64,000 bases of DNA from Erythrobacter sp. Lineage in GTDB: Bacteria; Pseudomonadota; Alphaproteobacteria; Sphingomonadales; Sphingomonadaceae. Shown here piece after piece: positions 1 to 9,051 of this stretch. How positions within the stretch are numbered: position 1 is the first letter of the stretch; each line of letters opens with the position of its first letter. A model generated the notes under the pieces. The model did not search any database. It saw nothing but the letters and a program-made list of their open reading frames with translations, and was not told where the DNA came from. The stretch is taken from positions 34,651 through 98,650 of the forward strand of contig JAPYPR010000009.1 of assembly GCA_029937545.1 (NCBI GenBank), given 5' to 3'. Made by a program: the position numbers and the translations under genes.

Positions 1-421
1 CGACATCGCGGCAGGAGTAGCTCCCGAAGGTCTCGATACGCGCCAGAGGACTGCCGAGGATCTGCCGCGCTGCCCGGTCCACGCCGAAGCGGGCCCAGCC
101 GGCCAGCGTGTTGGCGGCGGGACAGGCCAGCGGGCCGAGATTGGTGATAGCGAAGCTGCTCTCGTCCCCACCGATTCCGTCGAGCTTCACCGTGTTGAGA
201 TTGCTGCAGCCTGCGCCGAAGAACCGGTCGGGCAGGGGCGCGAAGCTGGATCCCGTCTTGCCCAGCTCGGCATGGCACTGGCGCGCCTCGGGCCGGGGCT
301 GGGCGATGGCGGGTACGGAGCTTTCGGTGCGCACCCGCTTGGGCGCCTCGCGATCGGGAATAGCGCCGCATCCTGCCACCAACAGGAGGAGAGGAGAAAG
401 AATGGCAGGATGCGAACGCAT
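1..421 (-). CDS. Extensin-like C-terminal domain lipoprotein (3' end outside window)
   Basis: This frame runs on the minus strand from an ATG at 419-421 to the window edge without a stop, about 140 residues. It opens with a lipoprotein signal ending in LLLLVAGC, so the mature protein is probably lipid-anchored in the envelope. The body carries motifs I associate with the extensin-like C-terminal family: a Cys near CHAELGKTGSSF, then GAGCSN, CPAANTLAGW and FGSYSCRD. These proteins are small, cysteine-rich and exported, and their biochemical function is not established. The N-terminus is complete and the C-terminal half is missing because of the window boundary, not a mutation. The neighbour putP lies 55 bases downstream in + coordinates and is transcribed the same way, but nothing links the two functionally. 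Confidence 0.75.
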   Translation of the reverse strand, partial: MRSHPAILSPLLLLVAGCGAIPDREAPKRVRTESSVPAIAQPRPEARQCHAELGKTGSSFAPLPDRFFGAGCSNLNTVKLDGIGGDESSFAITNLGPLACPAANTLAGWARFGVDRAARQILGSPLARIETFGSYSCRDV

Positions 422-475
422 GCCTGCGAGTATCGCCGAACATGGTTAACGTAACGCTAACCTGCTCGCTTTCGG

Positions 476-1954
476 TTAGGCGACGATTCCCGCCGGTTCG
501 CGATAGGTCGCTTTGCTCACAAGCACGATTGCCAGCCACGCGGCGATGAAGCCGGGCACGATTTCGTATAGTCCGCCGCCGAAACCCGGCAACTGGGCAT
601 TCCACCCGAGCGCGATCCACGCCACGACCACAGCTGCACCGCTGACGAGACCCGAGAGCGCTCCCGCGCCGGTCATCCGGTCCCATGTCAGCGACAAGAT
701 GATTAGCGGACCGAAGGCTGCTCCGAAACCCGCCCAGGCGTTGGACACGAGGCCGAGCACTTCGCTTTCGGGATCGCTCGCGATCAGGATCGCTGCGAGG
801 GCCACCAGCGCGACGCAGATACGGCCGACGTTCACGCTCTCGCGCTCGCTGGCATTCTTGCGGAAGAACAGCTTGTAGAAATCTTCGGTGAGCGAGGACG
901 AGGCGACGAGCAGCTGCGAGCTGATCGTCGACATGATCGCGGCGAGCAGCGCGGCCAGCAGGAAGCCTGTGATCAGGGGGTGGAACAAGAGGTTCGCCAG
1001 CACGATGAAGATCGTTTCCGGATTGTCGATCGCCAGCCCGTTGCGTTCGACATAGGCGCGGCCGGCGATACCGATCCCGATCGAGCCCAGCAGCGCGACG
1101 CCCATCCAGGTCATGCCGATGTTGCGCGCGGTCTTGACCTTGTCGATGGTGTCGATCGCCATGAAGCGCACGATGATATGCGGCTGGCCGAAATAGCCGA
1201 GCCCCCACGTCACCGCGCTGATGAAGCCGAGCAGCGTGAGACCCTGCGTCAGGCTGAGGAACCCCTCCACCGGCACATCGGACAGCGATCCGCCGCCTTC
1301 GCCCCCGGCGCCGAACATCACCACGAGCGGCATCAGCACCAGCGCCACCACCATGATGCAACCCTGTACGAAATCGGTCAGGCTGACCGCGAGGAAGCCA
1401 CCCACCATGGTGTAGGCGAGGACGACCAGCGCGGTGATCCAGATACCCATCATGTAGTCGCTCATGCCGACATCGGGCAGGATGCCTGCGAAACTCGTTT
1501 CGAACAGCAGGCCCCCGCCGACGAGGCCTGCAGCGGTATAGACCGAGAAGAATACGACCACGATCAGCGCGCTCGCGACCCGCAGGGCGACGGCCTTGTC
1601 GGGGAAGCGGTTGGCGAGGAATTCCGGAATCGTCAGCGCATTGCCATAGCTTTCCGTCTGGGCGCGAAGGCGCGGCGCGACGACGACCCAGTTGACCAGC
1701 GCGCCGACGAACAGGCCGATCCCGATCCATGCTTCGACCAGGCCGCTGGCGTAGAGCGCGCCGGGCAGGCCGAGCAGCAGCCAACCGCTCATGTCCGAGG
1801 CACCGGCGGACAGCGCGGCGACGGCCGGCGGCAAATTTCGTCCGGCCAGCAGATAGCCCTCGCTAGTGTCGGTCGAGCGCTTCCAGGCCCACAGGCCGAT
1901 GGCGATCATGAGCACGAAATAGAGCGCGAGGCTGACGAGTGTTCCTGTTTCCAT
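476..1954 (-). CDS. putP: Sodium/proline symporter PutP
   Basis: A 492-residue polytopic membrane protein of the sodium:solute symporter family, close to the usual PutP length. It is expected in the inner membrane, bringing in L-proline with Na+. The N-terminus contains SEGYLLAGRNLPP followed by ASDMSGWLLLGLPGALY, the region around the sodium and substrate sites typical of PutP. About 13 hydrophobic segments follow, including the internal stretch STISSQLLVASSSLTEDFYK that is characteristic of PutP rather than other SSS transporters. The start is the ATG at 1952-1954. No putA is visible in the window, so coupling to proline catabolism cannot be judged. It reads away from the broken glycosyltransferase gene. 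Confidence 0.9.
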   Translation of the reverse strand: METGTLVSLALYFVLMIAIGLWAWKRSTDTSEGYLLAGRNLPPAVAALSAGASDMSGWLLLGLPGALYASGLVEAWIGIGLFVGALVNWVVVAPRLRAQTESYGNALTIPEFLANRFPDKAVALRVASALIVVVFFSVYTAAGLVGGGLLFETSFAGILPDVGMSDYMMGIWITALVVLAYTMVGGFLAVSLTDFVQGCIMVVALVLMPLVVMFGAGGEGGGSLSDVPVEGFLSLTQGLTLLGFISAVTWGLGYFGQPHIIVRFMAIDTIDKVKTARNIGMTWMGVALLGSIGIGIAGRAYVERNGLAIDNPETIFIVLANLLFHPLITGFLLAALLAAIMSTISSQLLVASSSLTEDFYKLFFRKNASERESVNVGRICVALVALAAILIASDPESEVLGLVSNAWAGFGAAFGPLIILSLTWDRMTGAGALSGLVSGAAVVVAWIALGWNAQLPGFGGGLYEIVPGFIAAWLAIVLVSKATYREPAGIVA

Positions 1955-2054
1955 GAGCAGGCTGGTAACAAACGCAACCGGGATGGTCCACCGTCACTCC
2001 GAAGCACGGTATCGACGGGTTGCGCGGGCCACTTCGAGCGGGCAAGCGAAGCGG

Positions 2055-2570
2055 GTGAAGTTCGACATCTGACACAATCTGGCGTGGTCGCGGTACAAGG
2101 GCGCCGTCTTCACTGCGCTCGCGCGGCAGGTGGCTGGTACGGCCGTCGATGTGCATGTCCGCCAGATTGCGCTCACAGACAGCCGGCGGGCAACCCTGTC
2201 GGACGTGGCGATGGAGCGGTTCGATTATCCGTACGAAGTGTTCTTCCGCGAGAGCTACGACGATATCTTCCGACCGAGCCTGTACGGCCGCGTCCTGCGC
2301 GAGAGTTGGCGGAGGGATGCGGATGTCACGATCATACCCGGTGTCGATCGGCTCGTACTGGCTGCAGGCGCTGGTTCTTGCGAGCCGCGGCCGGAAGCGC
2401 GCCGTGTTCTACGACTCCACACGCTTGCAGAGGCCTCGGCGGAAGCGGCGGATACTTTTTCAGACTATGAAACGACAGCGCTTCGTTGCCTTGAGAAAGT
2501 CGCGCCCTATTCCCCCGATGCCGCAGCGTCAGCGATCTTGGCCGCCGCGCGAGCAATATCGGCGGACTGA
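2055..2570 (+). pseudogene. Glycosyltransferase remnant with in-frame stop and frameshifts
   Basis: Reading from a GTG at 2055, the frame gives VKFDI, then a TGA at 2070-2072, and continues without interruption as HNLAWSRYKGAVFTALARQ and FRESYDDIF up to DADVTIIPGVDR near 2352. The homology then moves to the +1 frame, giving SYWLQALVLASRGRKRAVF and YDSTRLQRP to about 2440. It appears to return to the first frame, ending TTALRCLEKVAPYSPDAAA before a TGA at 2568-2570. The order (N-terminal RYKGAVF, then an IPG..YW loop, then GRKRAVF.DST) resembles GT4-type glycosyltransferases in which this middle segment precedes a C-terminal nucleotide-sugar domain. The C-terminal domain is mostly absent, so the gene is both frameshifted and internally deleted. 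The family assignment is from recall of the motif pattern; the broken frames are seen directly. Confidence 0.6.
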
Positions 2571-2702
2571 ACGACCAGGAACCGATCGAACAAAGGCGTG
2601 GTATCGAAAACGGCAGCAGATTCTACGTTCGGGCGGTTAGGCGGCACAATTGCCAGGTCGGCTCATTGAGTGGCTGAGGTCAATCAACACAGGAGCGCGG
2701 CA

Positions 2703-3482
2703 GTGCAGAGGTTTGCAGGCGAGACAGTTATCGTAACGGGTTCGTCCTCGGGCATCGGCGAGGGCATCGCGCGGCGCTTCGCCGAACAGGGCGCGAATGT
2801 CGTCCTCAATTCGCGCAGTCGGGACGATCTGGAGATGGTCGCGAACGACTTCGACGGTGACCGCACCTTGATCGTCGAAGCCGATGTCGACAAGCGCGAG
2901 CTCGCCAAGGACATCGTCGGCAAAGCCGTCGACCGCTTCGGTGGCCTCGACGTGCTGGTCAACAACGCCGGTGTCGGCACCTTCGGCATGCTTGCCGATG
3001 CGAGTCACGAGGATATCGACAAGGGGATCGATATCAATGTGAAGGGCGTGCTCTACCTGTGCCGCGAAGCGATCCCGCACCTCGCAAAGAGCAAGGGCTC
3101 GATCGTCAACACCGAGAGCGTGTCTGGCTCCGGCGGCGACTGGACGCTGCCGATCTACAACGCTTCCAAGGGGGCGGTGACTAATCTGACCCGCGCCCTG
3201 GCGTTGCAACTTGGCCGCAAGGGCATCCGCGTAAGTGCGGTCAATCCGTCAGTCACCCGTTCGGAAATGACTGCCAAGCTCACGGAGAATGACGAACTGA
3301 TGAAAGCCTTCATGCGTCCCCTGCCGCTCGGCCGTATTACCGAGCCCGACGATATCGCCGGGCCGGTGCTGTTCCTCGCCAACGACGACGCCCGCTTTGT
3401 CACCGGAGTAAATCTTGCCGTCGATGGCGGTGTTTCGGCCAGCAACGGGCAGCCCAACTTTCTGGCATTCGAGGACCGGTGA
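2703..3482 (+). CDS. SDR family oxidoreductase
   Basis: A classical short-chain dehydrogenase of 259 residues. The Rossmann motif TGSSSGIG lies near residue 12, NNAG near residue 87, and the catalytic Ser with YNASK follows near residue 150. The end, NLAVDGGVSASNG, is typical of SDRs that keep a C-terminal loop. The enzyme should use NAD(P)H on an alcohol or ketone; the substrate cannot be told. I chose GTG 2703 because an AGGAG lies eight bases upstream and the product then begins just before the first beta strand. An upstream GTG at 2670 is possible and adds 11 residues. The stop overlaps the start of the next membrane protein gene, which suggests translational coupling. Confidence 0.85.
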   Translation: MQRFAGETVIVTGSSSGIGEGIARRFAEQGANVVLNSRSRDDLEMVANDFDGDRTLIVEADVDKRELAKDIVGKAVDRFGGLDVLVNNAGVGTFGMLADASHEDIDKGIDINVKGVLYLCREAIPHLAKSKGSIVNTESVSGSGGDWTLPIYNASKGAVTNLTRALALQLGRKGIRVSAVNPSVTRSEMTAKLTENDELMKAFMRPLPLGRITEPDDIAGPVLFLANDDARFVTGVNLAVDGGVSASNGQPNFLAFEDR

Positions 3483-4237
3483 GCACCGGTAGCCTCATCA
3501 CGCTGGCAATGGCGCTGGCCTTCGCGGCCACGCATATCTTCCTGGGCGAACTGCGCTTCCTCGATCGCACGCCGCGCAGCAAGTGGCTGAGCTTTGCGGG
3601 CGGTGTGGCGGTCGGCTACGTGTTCATGCATGTGCTACCCGAACTGGGTGCGCATGCCGCGACATTCGAGACGGCGACCGGCTTCGACGCGACGCTGGCC
3701 GAGGGCCTGGTTTATACTTTGTCGCTGGCCGGTCTGGCCTTGTTCTACGGCCTGGAACGGGCGCTGGCTGTATCGACCGACGAGCGAAGAGCAACGGAAG
3801 GCCGCGACCGTCCGCATCACGGCGTGTTCTGGCTGCACATCGCTGCCTCCGCGCTGCTGATCCTGGTGATCACCTATCTGCTTTCGCATCGCGAAGACAC
3901 ATCGCCGCTCGGGCTCGTCCTCTATTTCGCCGCTATGCTCTTGCATTTCGTCACCGCCGATTTCGGCTCGCGCAGCGACCACCCCGAACTTTACGATGCG
4001 AAGGGCCGCTGGGTGCTGGTCGCCGCCACGCTCGGGGGCTGGGCACTGGGGCGGGTGGTCGAACTGCCCGAGATCGCGATCGGTTGCCTGTTCGCTTTCC
4101 TGGCAGGCGGCGTGATGCTGCTGGTGCTCAAGGAAGAGCTGCCGGAAGACCGTAAAAGCTTTTTCCTGCCGTTTCTTGGCGGTGCAGTGCTCTATGCCGG
4201 GCTGGTCCTGGCCGAGACGTATCACGTCTCGGCCTGA
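3479..4237 (+). CDS. Multi-spanning membrane protein, distantly ZIP-like
   Basis: A 252-residue integral membrane protein with about seven hydrophobic segments. Its GTG start at 3479-3481 overlaps the TGA of the SDR gene. The segment GGVAVGYVFMHVLPEL, a glycine-rich helix with a His and Glu, resembles the metal-binding helix of ZIP transporters, and a second polar patch reads HFVTADFGSRSDHPELYD. The rest does not match the canonical eight-helix ZIP layout that I know, so this is a weak resemblance and transport of a metal is speculation. It could equally be an unassigned membrane family. It ends 10 bases before the convergent typA gene. Confidence 0.6.
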   Translation: MSTGSLITLAMALAFAATHIFLGELRFLDRTPRSKWLSFAGGVAVGYVFMHVLPELGAHAATFETATGFDATLAEGLVYTLSLAGLALFYGLERALAVSTDERRATEGRDRPHHGVFWLHIAASALLILVITYLLSHREDTSPLGLVLYFAAMLLHFVTADFGSRSDHPELYDAKGRWVLVAATLGGWALGRVVELPEIAIGCLFAFLAGGVMLLVLKEELPEDRKSFFLPFLGGAVLYAGLVLAETYHVSA

Positions 4238-4247
4238 CCTCTAGGCC

Positions 4248-6068
<1,821 letters not shown>

Positions 6069-6327
6069 GGATGTGTGCTTTCGTTTAGAATGCCGTAGCG
6101 GCAGGCGCGCCATGCGCCTGGCAATTCGGGCGCGCCCTTAGCGCAGATGCTGCAATGCGGCAAGCATATGCGGTGTAACGCGAAAGGCACAGGTGCGGAA
6201 TCGCGTAGGTTTGCGACCGGCTAATTGCTTGAGGTGGCGTGTGCATACGAATATTCGCCGCCCTCCTTGCGTGATTTTGGGAACTGCGTGGCAGACCAGA
6301 ATGCGTCTTGAGAGAAGAGGATATTTC

Positions 6328-8985
6328 ATGAAGTTCAATACTTTCGGCCGCACCGCGACCGTTCGTACCGCCCTGCTTGCTGGCACCGCTGCACTGGCCG
6401 TTCCGACGGCCGCGGGCGCCCAGGAAGTCGGCGACGACGCCGATATCGGCGAAGCGGAACCCGAAACCGAAACCGCCAACGTCATCGTCGTCACCGCGAC
6501 CAAGCGCCAGCAGACCCTGCAGGAAGTGCCCGTTGCCGTCAGCGTGACCACCGCCGAGACGATCGAGCGTGCGCAGATCCGCGACCTCAACGACCTCCAG
6601 ACGCAGGTGCCCTCGCTTCGCGTGGACCAGCTGCAAAGCTCGGCAAATACAAACTTCCTCATTCGCGGCTTCGGCAACGGCGCGAACAATGCCGGTATCG
6701 AACCCTCGGTCGGTGTCTTCGTCGACGGCGTCTATCGCAGCCGCACTGCCTCGCAGATCACCGACCTTCCCGACGTCCAGCGCGTCGAGGTCCTGCGTGG
6801 TCCGCAGTCGACCCTGTTCGGCAAGAACGCCAGCGCCGGCGTGATCTCGATTGTCACCAAGGAACCGGAATTCGAGTTCGGCGGCTCGGCCGAGCTGAGC
6901 TACGGCAATTACGATGCGATCGTCGCGAAGGGCCTCGTCACCGGACCGATTACCGACAGCATCGCCTTCAGCCTTGCGGGCGGCATCAACAAGCGCGACG
7001 GCTATCTCGAAGACCTTGCGACCGGCAACGACAGCAACGAACGTGACCGCTGGTTTACCCGCGGCCAGCTGCTGTTCGACAACGGCGGTCCGTTCACCGC
7101 GCGCTTCATCGGCGATTACGACAAGATCGACGAAATCTGCTGCGGTGTCGTCAACCTGCGCCGGAGCGATGCGAGCAACGCGATCCTCGCGCTGGGCGGC
7201 CAGATCCCGAACCCCAACGATCCGTTCGCCGACGTGATCTACAACAATATCGATTCCACCAACGACATCGAAAACTGGGGCGTTTCTGGCGAGCTGAATT
7301 ACGAGATTGGCGATTTCACGCTGACCTCGATCACCGCCTATCGCGAATCCACCGCGATCACGGACCAGGATTCGGACTTCACCAGTGCCGACCTGATCGG
7401 CAGCAACTTCGCCAACGTCGGCCTCGAAACCTTTACGCAGGAACTGCGTCTGGCAGGCGAGTTCGGCGACCGCGTGTCCTTCCTGCTTGGCGGTTTCTAC
7501 TTCAATGAGGACGTCGATCAGCAGAGCGCCCTGATTTACGGTGAGGATTTCCGCGAATATGCGAATATCCTGATCGGCGGCCCGGTCACGAGCCCGCCGA
7601 ACGACTTCGCGGTACAGCAGCTCGAAGCGACGCTTTCGTCACTGAACGGCCAGGACTACGCCGGCCAGTTCTTCGTCGCGGGGCAGGGCTTCAACGAGGC
7701 CTACACGCTCAGCAACGAAGCGCTGTCCATCTTCGGCCAGGTCGATTTCGAGATCCTCGACGGTCTCGTCCTGACGCTGGGCGCGAACTACACCGACGAC
7801 AGCAAGGAAATCACCACCAACGTGATTTCGAGCGACGTGTTCTCGGGCATCGATCTCCAAGCGTCGCGCGATGGAGCGTTCAACTTCGGTCTTGCTTCGA
7901 CAATCGGTGGCATTCTCGGTGTCCCCGGTGGACTGGCAGACGCTGCGACCATTCAAGCTTTCGCCGCAGCACAGCCTGAGGCATTCCAGCAGATCGTTGC
8001 TGGCTCCGCTGCTGCAGCAGACCCACTGCTCGACCTTCGTCCGCTGCAGTTCCTGCCGCCCTTCCTGAATGTGCCGAACAGCGTGGAAGACGGCAAGACC
8101 GACGACAGCGACTGGAGCTACACCGCGCGTCTGGCTTACGACATCTCGCCGTTCCTGAACGTCTATGTGTCCTATGCGACCGGCTTCAAGGCGAGCTCGT
8201 TCAACCTGTCGCGCGACAGTCGTCCGCTGGCCGCCGACATCCCCGCCATCGTCGCGGGCGGTTTCGCACCGACGAACCTGCGTCCCGGTTCGCGCTTCGC
8301 CGGTCCGGAAGAAACCGAGGTCTACGAGCTGGGATTCAAGGGTAACTGGGACATCCTTTCGGCCAACCTGACGTTCTTCAACCAGCGGATCGAAGGCTTC
8401 CAGACCAATTTGTTCACTGGCACCGGCTTTGCCTTGGCGAATGCGGGCCTTCAGGAAACCTTCGGCATCGAATTCGACAGCGTCGTGCGCGTGTCCGATT
8501 CCTTCAGCGTGCTGGCCGCCTTCACCTATCTCGAACCCGAATATGTCGACTTCCCCAACAGCTCGGTCGGCAATCTATCGGGCCGTGCAGTGGCCGGCAT
8601 CTCCGAGTTCACAATGTCGCTGGGTGCCCAGTACGACAAGGAGATCAATGCCAACGGCGACCGGATCATCCTGAACACCAACTTCTACCACGAAGCGCCT
8701 GTTCAGATTGCGGACGGCCTGCCGGCCTTCTTCGATCCGGGCAATCCGGCCTCGCAGGCTGCGGCCTTTGCCGCCGCCGCGCCGTTCCGCCGCCAGGTGG
8801 ACGAGCTTTCGGCGAGCGCGACCTACTCGTTCGGCTTCGGTCTCGACCTGACCGTTTGGGGCCGCAACCTGCTCGATGATCGCTACATCACGGCGATCTT
8901 CGACTCGGTCGCACAGGCGGGCTCGATTTCGGGCTACCCGAACCAGCCGCGCACCTACGGCGTGGCCGCGAAGTTCAAGTTCTGA
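6328..8985 (+). CDS. TonB-dependent receptor
   Basis: An outer-membrane receptor of 885 residues. The ATG at 6328 follows the purine-rich AGAGAAGAGG and starts a signal peptide ending near AAGAQ. After an acidic linker, a TonB-box-like stretch NVIVVTATKR leads into the plug domain (LQEVPVAVSV, LIRGFGNGANN, VFVDGVYRSR, VEVLRGPQSTLFGKNASAG). The rest is a 22-strand-type barrel that ends TYGVAAKFKF, with the terminal Phe needed for BAM recognition. The substrate is unknown: siderophores, vitamins and glycans are all taken up by this family, and no flanking gene points to one. A long Ala-rich loop around residues 510-570 is probably extracellular. Tandem terminators follow immediately. Confidence 0.92.
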   Translation: MKFNTFGRTATVRTALLAGTAALAVPTAAGAQEVGDDADIGEAEPETETANVIVVTATKRQQTLQEVPVAVSVTTAETIERAQIRDLNDLQTQVPSLRVDQLQSSANTNFLIRGFGNGANNAGIEPSVGVFVDGVYRSRTASQITDLPDVQRVEVLRGPQSTLFGKNASAGVISIVTKEPEFEFGGSAELSYGNYDAIVAKGLVTGPITDSIAFSLAGGINKRDGYLEDLATGNDSNERDRWFTRGQLLFDNGGPFTARFIGDYDKIDEICCGVVNLRRSDASNAILALGGQIPNPNDPFADVIYNNIDSTNDIENWGVSGELNYEIGDFTLTSITAYRESTAITDQDSDFTSADLIGSNFANVGLETFTQELRLAGEFGDRVSFLLGGFYFNEDVDQQSALIYGEDFREYANILIGGPVTSPPNDFAVQQLEATLSSLNGQDYAGQFFVAGQGFNEAYTLSNEALSIFGQVDFEILDGLVLTLGANYTDDSKEITTNVISSDVFSGIDLQASRDGAFNFGLASTIGGILGVPGGLADAATIQAFAAAQPEAFQQIVAGSAAAADPLLDLRPLQFLPPFLNVPNSVEDGKTDDSDWSYTARLAYDISPFLNVYVSYATGFKASSFNLSRDSRPLAADIPAIVAGGFAPTNLRPGSRFAGPEETEVYELGFKGNWDILSANLTFFNQRIEGFQTNLFTGTGFALANAGLQETFGIEFDSVVRVSDSFSVLAAFTYLEPEYVDFPNSSVGNLSGRAVAGISEFTMSLGAQYDKEINANGDRIILNTNFYHEAPVQIADGLPAFFDPGNPASQAAAFAAAAPFRRQVDELSASATYSFGFGLDLTVWGRNLLDDRYITAIFDSVAQAGSISGYPNQPRTYGVAAKFKF

Positions 8986-9002
8986 TCGAAACGATCAGTT
9001 TT
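8982..9002 (+). terminator. Rho-independent terminator overlapping the receptor stop
   Basis: CTGATCG at 8982-8988 pairs perfectly with CGATCAG at 8992-8998 around an AAA loop, followed by TTTT. The hairpin begins inside the stop codon of the TonB-dependent receptor gene. Confidence 0.6.
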
Positions 9003-9013
9003 GATACAAGGGG

Positions 9014-9039
9014 AAGGGGGCTTTCGGGCCCCCTTTTTC
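9014..9039 (+). terminator. Second Rho-independent terminator after the receptor gene
   Basis: AAGGGGGC at 9014-9021 pairs with GCCCCCTT at 9028-9035 across a six-base loop, and the T-run extends to 9038. It lies just before the convergent end of the ABC permease gene. Read on the other strand its stem is preceded by A residues, so it may also stop transcription from that side. Confidence 0.85.
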
Positions 9040-9051
9040 TTGCGCTGGAGA

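Noticed and set aside
980..2470. A 496-codon open frame on the plus strand antisense to putP
   Set aside because: Product is Arg/His/Glu-rich without family features, typical of an antisense shadow in GC-rich DNA; PutP on the other strand is unambiguous.
7845..8070. Ala-rich insert in the TonB-dependent receptor as possible foreign insertion
   Set aside because: The frame is uninterrupted and the segment is placed where extracellular loops vary; no flanking repeats.
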